From: Cliona cf. orientalis
Taxonomy: Eukaryota > Porifera > Demospongiae > Clionaida > Clionaidae
Assembly (NCBI GenBank): GCA_963930775.1
Contig: OZ005700.1
Coordinates: 1,505,476 to 1,569,475 of the forward strand
DNA: 64,000 nucleotides
Direction of reading: 5' to 3'
The notes beneath the pieces are model-generated. The model was given only the letters and a program-made list of their open reading frames with translations. It was not told the origin of the DNA and did no database searches. A program made the translations under genes and the position numbers. Below are positions 37,901-50,054 of this stretch, in pieces (the first letter of the stretch is position 1; each line of letters starts with the position of its first letter).

Positions 37901-39844
37901 TTTGCCACCATAGACAGATTCACCACACTGACCAAACCACAGGCAGCGATTGGGCTCATGGATGATATCAGGTGGAGCGGGGTCATCGTCCGAGAGACAG
38001 GGAACAGGCAGCCAGCCAAGCAATAGCTACAGAAGAGAGGAGAAGAAATGTACAATGATGAAATTAACAACCAAGATTAAAGAGCATATGGCTAGTGGAG
38101 ATACAGCTGTACCATAAGAGCCAAGACTGTAGCTACACGTAGTGTACACAAGTTTTTGTTACTAGAATCTGATATTGGGACAGAGTCACGTGTGTCATGT
38201 GACTAGAGCACTAACCTACAAGCCAATTATATGTGTTGTGTAATCATTTGAGTGGAGTACAATAACGGAATGAATGACAAGATAAGATGTGTGCTGGGGT
38301 TTACAAAAACAGAGGCATTAAAAAGAATGAGGAAATCACGAGAAACTACATGTCCAATTCCATATTGAAAACAAAAAACAAGTCAAGGGGCTGCGCTACA
38401 GACAATCCCTAGCAAAGCTTGCAAATGCACTGGTGGGTGGTGAATACAGAATGAGAGACTTCTCCACTAGTATAATATGGTATTCAAAATTATGGGCTGT
38501 TTGCGGTGTATATATAAATCACTCACAGCACTGTATCACACCACCAAGTAAGTACCTATCTCGAGTGCAAGATAAAACTTCTCTCGACACATTGATCATC
38601 AAATCATACAATGTGAGCTCACGTTGGCTGAATAACGACAAAGATAGCCCCTTCCCCACAAGAGTGCCTGACTACAAACTGCCTTTTGGTACAATACCAT
38701 GCTTCAAATGTAATCCCACCCTTCAATGAGGCACAGACTGTCATGTCGTGTGACACATGGGATGAAAGAGATCAGTAACTTCCTCCACTAATATGGTACC
38801 TAACTCGATGGATAAAAAAATCATACCATCGTATCATGCCACCATGCAATTATGTACCTACAGATTTGGCACTATGCTGCCGCATGTTCCAAGAAACACC
38901 CACCCAGATAACACCATGAGCCAAACTACACAATTTAACATGATACTTTGCATCATTAATTTTAGCAATGATCATCAGCTGATTAAAGTAAAAAAAAAAA
39001 AAAAAAAATTCCACTGTACACTAGGACCTGAACATCTTTTGATTTAACAACCAAAATTTAATGTTCTCAATGAGGCACTCTACACCAACTGACATGGGAG
39101 AGGAAGGCATAGAACAGGTTCCACTAGATTACAACATAACCACAAAACTAGTAAGTCAGGACCAGCCACACCCTCAATAACACAGCTGGGCTGCAGCCCG
39201 AGCAGGCTCTCCTATCGAAACTGTGGGGCTAGGGCCTGGGAATGAGGCTATTGTCTGTCTACCTGTACGCTCCACCCTACCAGGCCCACCATAGATTAGC
39301 AAAATTAATGACTACTGTACAAGGCCTGTGATTAGATAAGATGAATTTTGTGTTGTGTATACAAATCTCTAATCAATCTACCACAATCACCAGTTTGCAG
39401 AGTTACTACAAAGGAAGAGTGAATCCTTTTTAGTATTGCCACACTAGTCAGTGAGGGAACAAAATAATTACATAATCATCTTTTATCATCCCACATGAAA
39501 GACTGGGTCCGAGACAATAATTAGGATCGAGTGGCAAGAAAGGCACCATGAAAATTTTCAACCATAGAAGATAGCTGGGTGCCATTTATGCCACTCCACC
39601 CGAAAATTATTATACTTTGTATGTGTACACCTATTGGTGTGTCAATTCTGAGTCTGTTTGGCCATATAGCATTGAAGTTGTGTCAGGGTTTACACATAAT
39701 ATTCTACAAACAGGTCAAACTTGAGCAAAAATGATCACCAAAAAGCGCTCTGGAAGGGACTGCAGTCTTTCATTAATAGCATTATTACGAATTCTCACTT
39801 ACCCCGGCGTAGAATATCAACGGTAGAACTCGATTAAAAGCCAT
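31209..39844 (-). CDS. NPC1: NPC1 cholesterol transporter, tandem copy B
   Basis: This is a full second NPC1 gene with the same 16-exon structure: 39803-39844, 36557-38026, 36140-36369, 35893-35993, 35639-35814, 34776-34904, 34166-34348, 33871-34092, 33751-33798, 33438-33662, 33123-33313, 32715-33031, 32381-32581, 32090-32247, 31700-31973 and 31209-31594. They total 4353 nt in frame, 1450 residues. Twelve exons have exactly the copy A length; exons 2, 3 and 16 differ by multiples of 3, with 19 extra residues in the tail including a PPPQQQQ run. Domains match copy A: signal peptide, Cys-rich sterol-binding domain, sterol-sensing domain and C-terminal ERTRLI sorting signal. Membrane-region exons are almost identical to copy A at the nucleotide level. 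Its 5' end faces LCMT1. Both copies look functional. Confidence 0.95.
34922..34961. repeat. (GT)20 microsatellite in NPC1-B intron 5
   Basis: A perfect GT run of 40 nt lies at the start of NPC1-B intron 5. That intron is 734 bp here but only 68 bp in copy A, so it has gained extra sequence beyond the repeat. It would be a polymorphic marker. Confidence 0.9.
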
Positions 39845-40266
39845 GAAGGTGCTCTTCTTGATTCAGATCACTCGTCTTCACCTTACAGTAGTCGACTCCT
39901 GCTGTATCGCGAACGAAACGTTAGGAGAGCAAGAGAGACGAATGAGAAATTATCCGTCCAGTTGGCTTATGATGTGAGAGAGGGTGTCACGCCTTGTCCA
40001 CTAGGTCATGCGATGATCTCGATTGCCATGATTGCGTGCCAACATACTTTACCGCAAACACCATGGAGAGCTCAAATCGTTCGATATTTTACCGCGATTG
40101 GCATGTGACCGGTCGCGCCTGCGCCATTATTAGTGGGTGGAGCCACAAAATGCGCATGCGCATCAGAGCATTACGGAGTTCATGGCCTATGGAGGTGTGG
40201 TCACAGAATGACCTCTTGACCTTTGCTAGACTCGAGAGTTGCCTGCTGGCCTGCTGCTCCGCTGCT
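39845..40266. promoter_or_regulatory. Divergent promoter region NPC1-B / LCMT1
   Basis: These 422 bp separate two start codons pointing away from each other. CpG and TGCGCATGCGC words are enriched (about 40112-40163) compared with the spacer, as in CpG-type bidirectional promoters. No TATA box is evident. Exact starts cannot be read. Confidence 0.5.
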
Positions 40267-42721
40267 ATGTCTAGTGGGGCGCTGAGCGATGATCTAGCGG
40301 TGCAGGCTACCAATGACGATGCCACTTCATGCAAGAGGTAGTGGATCATCCTTTAGCACACAAAAATCATAATTTTATGAAAGTTCCTCATGAACATACA
40401 CTCAAACCATGTAGGTTTGCAGTACAGAAGGGGTACTGGAAGGATGATTTCATCAAATATTTCTGTCGATCTACCGATCGAAAGTCACCAGAGATCAACC
40501 GAGGTGATTAACCCACATTTCAAGATGATTTTAGCACCTCTAGAGTGTTAAAATACCAGTACCATGAACAAACGTCCTTCCTTTTTAATAATAGAGAGAT
40601 TACGAGGAAATTGGAAATTATATATAAGGCTTCACCAAACTGGAATATGAATGTTTTTAAAAGACTAAGGGGTTGTTGGGAGACCATGATGTTTTAACAG
40701 ATGAGCAATAGACCTAGATACATGGTTTCATTCTACTTGTGGAGGAGGCAAATAATATGTGCCCCCTAGTTAGTAAATTGTCATTTTTCAGGTTACTTCG
40801 CTCGTGTACGTGCTTACCAAATTCTGGTGGAGGAGTTCTTAGCACTGACCAACCAGAAGTGTCAGATCGTCAACCTGGGCGCTGGTTTTGACACACTCTA
40901 CTGGCTTCTGTACGAAAAATCCACATTGCCCAAGCTTTTCATGGAGGTAGACTTTGGCAACATCACAGCCAAAAAATGCCGTTACATCAGGTATGTAAAT
41001 AATAAAAATTCCCCACAAACTGGTTGCACTTTTGCCCCATACCTTAGTGTGCTCAAGTATGCAAGTTATGCCTCCCTTATTGTAGGCATAGGTTTCTGTA
41101 GACCATCACTTTAACCAGCTAGCCATATGGGTACCCTGTCCTTCCTGTGGTTAATATTTCTTCCACAGAGCATTGAATAGCATAATATTATATACCTCTA
41201 TATTATACACATGCAGTACAAAACCAGCCCTCTTGGATGTATTGGTGGCTCCAGTCGTAAAGAAAGATGAGATCCACTCCACTAACTACGTTCTATTAAA
41301 TGGAGATTTAAGAGACATGAACTGTATTAGTGATAAGATGCTGGCGGCAGGGCTGGACAAAAGCCTGCCGACCATGTTCATGACCGAGTGTGTGCTCGTC
41401 TATATGGAACCCGAAAAGTCAAGGGAGGTAATCAAGTGGGCGGGGACTAACTTTAGCACAGCACTGTTCCTCAACTATGAACCAGTAAGAAGAATATTAA
41501 TTTTATGGAAGGCTTTTGGTAATGGGATATCTATTATTATTATTATGCAGATACTACCAAGTGATAGATTTGGTGAAATAATGCAAGCTAATTTGAGTGT
41601 AAATTAACATCAATAAAATTAATTGTCTTTTGAAAATTATATTCCTTCCCTCTCCCCTTTAGCATAGAGGTTGTACCCTGTTAGGCATCAATGCCTGCCC
41701 AGACCTCAAGTCACAGAGAGAGCGATTCTTGAGCAATGGTTTCAGCCACTCGTGGGCTCTTGACATGGCTGAGGTATACAGGTCGTTACCACCACCGGAG
41801 ACACAAAGGTCAGTCACCTCTTGAGTAGCTTCATCCTCAAACCACTCCCACGTTTTCAATGTATTTTTTTTCAGCGTATAACATTGAAAACGTGGAGCTC
41901 AAGTGAATGGTGCCTGGGGGGTCTCTATTAGGCCTGGGCCAAATATTCCTTTAAATTTGTCCATTTTAGTCTACCCCATTATTCAAGAGAAAGTCATCCT
42001 ATTATTCTCTAAAAAAAGCTGACAAAAATGCAAATGAAACATAAATGTGACCAGAATGTACATGTACATTTTGGCCAATAGCTATAGATAGATTACATGC
42101 AAATTTTTTTCTTTCTTATAAGTTCTGAGGCACGAGGAACTTTTATATATATATAGCACTTCCAAAAGTTAGTTGTCTGGATTATTTGCTCCAGTGCTTC
42201 CTCCATTTGATTTCAATCGTGTCACATGGCACAAATTCTCTACTTTATAAGCACACTCTGTGCATGCACAATACTTCCTTGAGCAGTTGAAAAGCCCATT
42301 CAACTTCTTCAAGAAGCTGCCTATTAATTATTAAATTTTGGCTCAGGCCTAGTGACCATTGTTAAATCTTCAGAATCTTTCTTTACCTCATCTCTAGGAT
42401 AGAGAGACTGGAATTTCTTGATGAGCAGGAACTGTTGGTTCAACTGTTACAACACTACACCCTCAGTTGCGGCTACACAGACCATGCGCACATAGGTAAG
42501 CCACGATAGCATGCATTAAATTTACCATAGATGATAGTACGGACAGTTGCAAGAGTAAAATTAATAATAAAGAGAGGAGGGCAATACTGTGATTCATGAT
42601 TATTACATCAAACGTAATACTTGTGAAAAAATAATCCCTCCCCCCGGACCGAGTCACCGCAGCTTCGGTGATCTGTACAGAGTGACACTGCAGACATTAC
42701 TGCAGGCATGCTTCCAGGGAT

Positions 42722-42752
<31 letters not shown>

Positions 42753-42910
42753 GTAATTCAAGGGAGCCCCTAAACCATATTACTGTGAATAACTCATGTA
42801 TATTTCTAACATTATACCATGGTTGGGTATATCAAACATACTAAGTCTTGTATTACTTACAATAATATTATTTTGTAGGTTTAGAGAAAATTCAACTCCA
42901 GAAAAGCTGA
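40267..42910 (+). CDS. LCMT1: Leucine carboxyl methyltransferase 1
   Basis: LCMT1 uses S-adenosylmethionine to methylate the C-terminal leucine of the PP2A catalytic subunit, promoting holoenzyme assembly. I read eight exons: 40267-40337, 40415-40503, 40792-40990, 41217-41484, 41551-41598, 41663-41808, 42398-42495 and 42879-42910. They total 951 nt, 316 residues (human about 334). Family landmarks in order are SCKRFAV and GYW near residues 22-32, PEINRGYFARV, the SAM-binding NLGAGFDT, GDLRD, the ECVLVYM motif, NYEP, DRFGEIM, and a C-terminal RIERLEFLDE block. The ATG is the last one before the conserved core; upstream in-frame ATGs (about 40062, 40148, 40188) would add an unconserved extension. 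The last exon encodes only the final ten or so residues and follows an intron holding a G30 run. The stop lies 146 bp from the convergent DDX54 stop. Confidence 0.93.
42722..42751. repeat. G30 tract in the last LCMT1 intron
   Basis: Thirty consecutive G residues on the coding strand lie about 130 bp before the last LCMT1 exon. The transcribed run would be a very strong G-quadruplex former. It is also the kind of sequence that assemblies get wrong in length. Confidence 0.9.
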
Positions 42911-43056
42911 CATCATGCAAAATTTTATTTTATTTTTTTTGGTCACTTCTCCCTATCCCTCCTCTTGCCATCAATTCCATTGATATGCTGAATTTGTCAT
43001 AGACAATAATATTATGCTACAAGCTCTGAATTTGATAATAATTACTGTGTACCAAG

Positions 43057-44199
43057 TCATCTTGTTGAGCCTTTCCGCCGCTTTGTACTCTGACCTTTGA
43101 CAGCAGCCGCTTTTCTTTTCATCTTTCTCCTCCTCTCCTGTGCCTGCTTGATGCTCCTTTTCTTCAAAATTTCTGACTTTGACTTCAAATCTCCCACCCC
43201 AGCAGTCTTTCCCTTCCCACCTTTCTTCTTTCCACCAACACCAGAAGCCGACAAACCACTTCTGAACCTTGACCTGAATCTAGACGGCCCATGCGCACCA
43301 CTTGCTCCTCTCGCTTCTGCTGACGAGGCAAAATCCCTCGTATCCTCACTCTCCAGGCCAGCCAAAGGTGTCTCTATCTTGTGCCTGTCCCGCCATTCCC
43401 TGTAGGCCGATGACTTGTACGACGCCTTAATGTAGTGGCCACTCTCCGTTTTGATCTTTTTCTGTTTATCTGTACCACTGTCACCAACAAACTTCTTACG
43501 CTTTCGATCCCTGTATTATATCAATGGATGATATTAATCTGAGCTGGCTTACTAGTTGTGTTGTATTATATCTCTCACCATCTCTTGATGTTCTTTATCT
43601 TTCTTTGGGCACTCTGTTCATCTCCATCCAACTCTAGCTCTGCTCCTGCCACCTGCTGTTCAAAATTACTAGCCAAAGAAAGCCTAAAATTAATTATACA
43701 AGGGAAAAAAATTAATGTCAAACACAAATCACACTATGTGGTAATAATCACCCTTGTTCTGAGTGAAGATCTGAAGGTGTGTAATGAAGATAGTGCTCTT
43801 CATCTTTTGTTTGAGTTCTCTTTCTCTTGCCTACAGAGGAAAAAAAAAACAGTAAGCTTACAAGCTTGGAAATAAATTTTTATACCTTTTCTTGAAGCAC
43901 TAGCTATAGTGGACTGTTCACTCTGAAACCCAGCCAAGTCATCAGCGGTGCTCTGCTCTTGGTTTGTCCCCGCAGTCCCAGGTGCAAAGTCCTCCACCTT
44001 CAATTGGCTTTGCTTCTCTCTCTTTGCTGTCACCACACCAGAGTGGTAGTCCCTATACATACATACATACACAGTAGTGCCATCACGTGTCATCGAGCAC
44101 CACAGAAGGCAGTAACAGCTAGTGCATACATACCGCTTCTTCTTCATCACTTGCTTTCCAGCACTCTTTGTTGTCGAATGAATCTCAAAAATCGTCTAA

Positions 44200-44231
<32 letters not shown>

Positions 44232-46844
44232 TAATAGTACGTGTCAATGCATTTTTACTTGGGTTACTTGTGAGGGTTTATACGTCTTCAGGCTATCAAG
44301 CAGGTGTGTTGTCTCTAGCTCACGCTCGGAGCAGAACTGCTGGAAGATTGGGTGCATTGGGATGCTCTGTGGCAGCTGCTTGGCTCTCTTGATCGATTCA
44401 GGGGAGGATTGACCTCTTGACCTCACATACTGCTTCTGGGCATTGTCTGCCACCTGCTTCAGGCTGTCCAGCTCGGAGGAACGAGCGTGGAGCTTTTGAA
44501 CAATGTCATCTTCCTCGTCAACTATGACCTGAGGAACACTGCCATACACACCTGAGTTAGTATAAATTATGTTGTAAAAATGCTGGGTAGGTAGTATATA
44601 GCGTAAAAATGCTGAGTAAGCAGATACAGTATACAAAGTCATAATAATTATGGAAAAATTTGACTCGTGTTATAAAAATTTCAAATCTGACCTGAAGGCC
44701 ACTGCTCATCTCCACTGGAGGTGCTACTCCCACTGGTATGGTGAAGTCGGAGAGTCTGGCCTAAGAACAAGTGCAGATCGAGCATGTAGGCCACCTCATC
44801 ACTGGAGACAAGGGAGTAAGCCACACCACTCCTTCCAGCTCTCGCAACACGACCTAAATGAAACAATTATTAATGATTCATTATTAGTACTGGTACAGGG
44901 TGTGGGGGAATGTGCTGGTATTGCAACAATGTGGGACTTACCAACTCTATGAACAAATAATTTGGATTTGGCCGGAAAGTTGTAGTTGATGACGTTATCC
45001 AACAGCGGAATATCAATGCCCCTAGCCTGTGTGTGTGTGTGTGTGAGTGGAGATTTGTGTAATGACACTTCACATTATACCATATGTTACTCCTGTAAAC
45101 TCACAGCTACATCAGTGACGATCATCACCATGACCTTCTTATTGACAAACTTGGCGACGTTGATCTTGCGAGCGGTCTGGTCCAGGGAGCTGTAGATGTA
45201 GGTGGCCATGATACCAGCTTCCTCAAGCAGCTGGAATTGTCAAACACACAACTTCATATCTCTGAGACACTCTTTGTGAAAATTTTATCCAACCCAGAAG
45301 AAAAAAATCCCGGGTACACCTACATGTATCATAAAAAATACAACAGCTAACCTCTCTAAGATATTCCACATGGTGCTTAGTGGCTGCAAATATGACCGTT
45401 TGTTCATCTGGTGGTAGAATATGCTGAAGAAGGTAGAGTAGGAGAGCTGGCTTGTTGTCCTGCCGGGTGGAGAGGAAACAGAACTTCAGCTGGTCACTCA
45501 GTTTGGAGTCAACATCAAGACGGACCAATACAGGATCTTTAAGGCCTGGAGAGACGGAGGGAAGGAAGAGAAAGGAAGAGAGAGAGAGTGAGAGAGAGAG
45601 GGAGAGAGGGTGGGAGAGAGAGAGAGTTGAATATCAACAGTATATGAAACTCAAATTCATTCAGCCAGACCTGCTTTGGCGAAGTCAACCAACAACTTGG
45701 GCAGTGTTGCAGAGAAGAGGAGAGTCTGTCTTGAGTCGGGCAGTCTCCTGATGATCTCTTGCAGTTGTTCGGCAAAGCCCATCTCAAAGAGCCGATCAGC
45801 CTCGTCAAATACAACGTACTCAATGGACGACAGCTGCAGATCCATTTCCACAGCTAAGTGAAGGAACCTCCCCGGTGTTGCTATGATACTGCACGCCAGA
45901 TTAATGTATACCCTTACACAAAAGCTACCAACTTACACATCAGGATTTCTATGCAAGGCTAAGAATTGATCGTCCATCTTATCACCGCCCAATACCAATG
46001 TAGCTCTCAGATCAGTGAAGCGACCAAGCTAGAGATTTAGAGAGTATAGAGAGAGTGCCCCACTGCTGTCATATGTATGCATACTCATTGAACAATATAC
46101 CTCCTTGGTGAATTTCATGGTTTGCGTGGCCAACTCTCTTGTAGGAGAGAGGACCAAAGCACGAGCTCCGATCTGCATATGTAGAAAACAACAGTCACAG
46201 AGAACAGTTGATTACTGGTTAAGAGAGGAGAGGAGAGGGGGAGAGAAAGAGAGAGGGAGAGAAAGAGGGAGGGGGGGAAGAAAGCAGTACCTCCTACCTT
46301 GACTGAGTGGGCTTTCAGCTTTTCAAACATCGGTACTAGAAAGGCAGCCGTCTTTCCGGAGCCAGTTCTAGCCATGGCTACAACGTCCTTCCCATCCATA
46401 ACCAAAGGAATACACTGAACACAAAAACAAAATCAATGGTCAATTATTACAAGCCTATTCTGTGTTTGCTTTCCACAGCTGATACACCTTTCTTTGAATA
46501 GGCGTTGGAACTCTGTACCCCTTGCGCATTATACCAGTGAATACAGGATGACTCAGACCTGCACAAGAAATTAATTATTTACAGATCTGGAGCAATACAT
46601 ACAAAGCTGCATATTCTGTGTACGTATTAAATGTATATATACCCATGGATTGAAATCCTCCGGACTTTTTCCCTTTTCGGTTCTGCTGTGTGACCATCCT
46701 CCTCGTCTCGTCTCCGCTCATTTCTCCCTCCTCCTCGCTACATTCGTGGATATTTCCACTCAGCTCAGCCTCAGAGGCGGAACTCTCTCCGTCACCACCA
46801 CTGTCTAGCTCCCCAAACCGAACACGAGCTACAGACTTCTCCAT
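43057..46844 (-). CDS. DDX54: DEAD-box RNA helicase DDX54
   Basis: DDX54 (yeast Dbp10) is a nucleolar ATP-dependent RNA helicase of large ribosomal subunit biogenesis, also described as a nuclear receptor corepressor. The minus-strand gene has many short exons. Reading from ATG 46844: an acidic N-terminus; the Q-motif region GGFQSMG with TPIQRK; motif [22 protein letters not shown]; motif II DEAD (about 45800); SAT; a helicase C domain with ARGIDIP; and motif [15 protein letters not shown]. The DDX54-specific C-terminal part follows: [33 protein letters not shown], then [11 protein letters not shown] and a very basic Lys/Arg tail to the stop at 43057. These C-terminal blocks distinguish it from other DEAD-box proteins. 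The start codon faces the ASPH-like gene 188 bp away. Confidence 0.93.
44202..44230. repeat. CA microsatellite in a DDX54 intron
   Basis: A perfect CA run of about 29 nt lies within a short DDX54 intron, just upstream of the acceptor of the exon encoding [14 protein letters not shown]. On the transcript it reads as GU repeat. Confidence 0.85.
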
Positions 46845-47032
46845 CTCCAACTATTCTAAATAGAGCGCACCATGAAGTTGCTCCACGTGTTTATGGGCGG
46901 GGCTTGTTAGGGTCAACCTGCAACCGGAAGAGTAGGAAGTTAGCCAGGAAGTACGAGCGTGCACTAGGAATTTGAGGGGAAGGCCCTCTGCTTGCAACTA
47001 GGGCTACTCAGACAAGAGAAGAAGAGAGCTGA
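46845..47032. promoter_or_regulatory. Divergent promoter region DDX54 / ASPH-like
   Basis: Only 188 bp separate the two start codons, so both 5' UTRs and the promoter must be packed here or overlap. The segment contains CACGTG (about 46884), an E-box, and GGGCGGGGC (about 46896-46904), a GC-box/Sp1-type word. Both are seen directly; function is inferred. Confidence 0.5.
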
Positions 47033-49739
47033 ATGGCGACCAAGCGAGCAGGGAAGGGGGAAGATCGGAATGGGGAGGTGAGTGGAGTGCAGGAGATGAA
47101 GGGAACAAAGCCTTCTGAACATGATGCCAAGAGAAGTGAGTTGATAGTGCAAACTGTATGGGCATACATCCAACAAATTATGATTGTTTCACTAAATTTA
47201 AGCTGTGCACCAAATCTTTGCCAGCTCATTTTAATACATCTCATCATGGAATATATATCACAATCTTGTCTTCCATGGGGGTGTGTCGTTATTAGCCCTA
47301 TGACATAATTAAATATTATTATCAATCCTTAATTAATTTTTTTTATTATACAGAACAGAGAGAGATGCATAAACAGCAGACAACAAGAGAGATGAAAGAG
47401 AGATCGGACAAGATACGATGGATTGTCATAATCGTCGTCCTTATCATAGCAGCAATAGGGTTATATTACTACTTCAGCTACGCTAGCTCTGGACTGCCGG
47501 CCTCAAAGCTCAAATCACCAAGCAAGCAAGGAGCAACAAAGAAAGCAACGACGAAGAAAGCTGAAGGAGCAACCAAGAAAGCAGCAAAGGAGAAGAGAAC
47601 AGAGAGTAAGGGAAGCACTCCCAAGAAGGGAAAAGAGCCAGCTACACCCAACAATAAAAAGACAACACCAAAGAAATCAACAAAAAGCGACTCTTCTCCT
47701 AAGAAGAATCCCCCCACACCTGCACAGGGCAAGAAAAAGACAAAATCACAACCTAATACTGAAACAAAGCAAGGGGACGCCCCTGATGATTCCATTCATG
47801 AGAGGGTACTCCGTAAACCGTACAAGCCCGACGATCCGGACAGACCTCACCTTGTTGACCTCCTCAGTGGCGACAATCTTCTGCTTGAGGGAAAGTACAC
47901 GCTAGCCATGGAGAAATTCAACGAAGTGTTGAAGCAGTTTCCTCAGAGCACCAGGGCAATGTACGGCAAAGGAGTAGCCCTCAGGCACATGGCTAGAGAG
48001 AAACGAAGCAACAAGCTCCTCGATACTGCTGTAGACTTCTTATATAAAGCTGGTATGGAGTCTTTCATGGGAGCCGAAGATGTTCGCGTTGAGGCACTGA
48101 AGGAATTGGCAGATACGGCGTACGAGCGAGGAAAGACTCAGCTTGCTATCAGGGCTCTGGAGAAGTTGGTGGAGTACAAGAAAGAGGATGCAACTGTGGC
48201 CAACCAGCTCGGAATGGGGTACCTGGCTATTGGCAACAGGAAGAAGGCAAAGAGTCATTTCAAGAAGGTCCTGGAGCAGTTCAAAGGTGACGACTTCGCT
48301 AAAGCACAACTGGGATTCATTTTGTTCTCTGAGAAGAAGTACGAGGAGGCTCTACCACTGCTCCTGGAGGGAATACGTGAGAACAAGATCATCAAGATGA
48401 ACCCCAAATTCTATCTCTACGCTGGGGACACCTTGACAAGACTGAATCGCTCTGATGAGGTAAAAAAATTAATGTATATATCTACAACATGGTTCCAAAA
48501 CTTGAATTTGCATCCCTTTCCGATAGTGGCATTTTTTTTCGTAGATACTTAAGTAGGGATGGCCCAAGACTTATTTATATACAGTGTACATGTTTTATAC
48601 ATGTAGGCAATGGCTCTGTACAGCGAGGCAGTATCTCTGGAGCTGTTTCCGTCCGTCTGGCAGAGGTCATTGGTCAATGAGCCAGGTCTGAGGGCCATGC
48701 CATGGTGGTCCCTCAACCAGCTCAAGTATGCTGCCGAGATACAGAGGATCGAGAAAGCCATCAAAAACATCACTCAGTAAGTACATGAAATTGCTTAACT
48801 TAAGCCTTTTTGATTGGTCATTCATTAACTATTAATTTTTATATAATAGTATTGCAAATTTTAGCATTTTTAAACTGTTTTGCTTCATGTAGGGAGGCAA
48901 AGGCCATCTTTGAAAAAGAATCATCCACTTTTAAAATCAAGGGGTCACCAGGCTCTCCTCATTACATCCTGTTTGGGAATGGGAAGAAGAATGCAGCTAA
49001 TTGTCAGTCTACTCCCAAGACATGTGCCCTCATCGAGACGTTCCCTGAGGCCGTCGGCTGCAAGAGGGGGACGGTGAAATTTTCTGTGCTTCCCCCTCGC
49101 ACGCACATCTACCCCTTCGTTGAAGTGACCAATACTGTGCTTCAAGTCACAGTTGGGCTGGTGGTGGACAGTGGAGTGAGAATGAGAATGGCTGACGACA
49201 CAAAGTAAGCTAATAATTGAACCCACCCCCCTCCCCTCCAGCCAAAAAAAGTATATTATACATAATATGCACCTTCTGCTTTTATGTGTGCAACACTGAA
49301 AGACTGGGAGGGCCAGGGGATGAGGTTATACATGTCATTATAGTGAAAACCTCTCCTCCTGTTTACTGTCTAGTATGGCATGGAATGTTGGTGGTACAAC
49401 ACTTTCATTTGGCAATAGCCTCATACACTGAAAGGCCACATATGCTGCTAATATAGACAAAATTAAACACTAGTAGGATTCTGGCCAATGCTATAATGTA
49501 GCATCAGATTCTGTGGTCAAAAAGTGTCAGAATTGAGTTGAAAAATTACTCGACTCTCTCTCTGTCTGTCTGTCTTTCTTCTCAGGATCCTCCAGGAAGG
49601 TCAGATAGCCATTATGGATGAGTCATTTGAGCAGGAGCTGTGGTACACGGGCTCAAAACCTGGCCTCCTCCTAACAGTGGACATATGGCACCCAGACCTA
49701 ACCCAGGACAGGATCAAGAAACTAGGACCCCTATCATAG
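47033..49739 (+). CDS. ASPH-like membrane protein with degenerate active site
   Basis: It is homologous to aspartyl/asparaginyl beta-hydroxylase, a type II ER membrane enzyme that hydroxylates EGF-like domains using Fe(II) and 2-oxoglutarate. Exons are 47033-47135, 47354-48459, 48607-48776, 48893-49204 and 49586-49739, totalling 1845 nt, 614 residues. Layout: basic cytosolic N-terminus, one membrane helix at about 58-76, a Lys/Ser/Pro-rich linker to about 150, TPR-like helices at about 165-350, and a C-terminal hydroxylase-like domain at about 410-614. Clear family blocks remain (TPKTCALIETFPEAVGCKRG, DESFE, VDIWHPDLT). However, the residues aligned to human His679 and His725 (iron) are Phe535 and Gln580, and those aligned to Arg688, His690 and Arg735 (2-oxoglutarate) are Gln544, Thr546 and Gly590. 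I predict a non-catalytic pseudoenzyme. The frame is intact, so it is probably not a pseudogene. Confidence 0.88.
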
Positions 49740-50054
49740 CACAGAGTATCCAGTGAACTATTATTATAGGAGAAGATTATGATAACTGTATATATATCAC
49801 CTTCATACATGTACACCTTTTTTATACTGATAATTAATAATTAAATTATTGCGGAGTGAACTTCTAGTACACCACCAATTTAAATTGTAATTGATGTGCT
49901 GTCAGTATGCATGAGACAAAAAAAATAATTATGATGTACAATTCATTACAGACAGTTGCAGTAGAGACATGCATAGCTACAGAGGAGTACAAACTGTAGT
50001 CGAGCGAGTCTATAGTCTGTGGTTCTATAGCTATAGAAGAAGATTAATTTCTAA

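Noticed and set aside
22461..39844. One of the NPC1 copies being a pseudogene
   Set aside because: Both reconstruct to full-length in-frame proteins with consensus splice sites at every exon and length differences only in multiples of three.
39994..40341. 115-codon upstream extension of LCMT1
   Set aside because: It begins at a non-ATG codon, crosses the CpG-rich divergent promoter region, and adds sequence absent from the family. The ATG at 40267 gives family-like length.
47033..49739. Annotating this gene as an active aspartyl beta-hydroxylase (ASPH)
   Set aside because: The family match is clear, but the aligned iron and 2-oxoglutarate ligands are all substituted, so activity should not be transferred.
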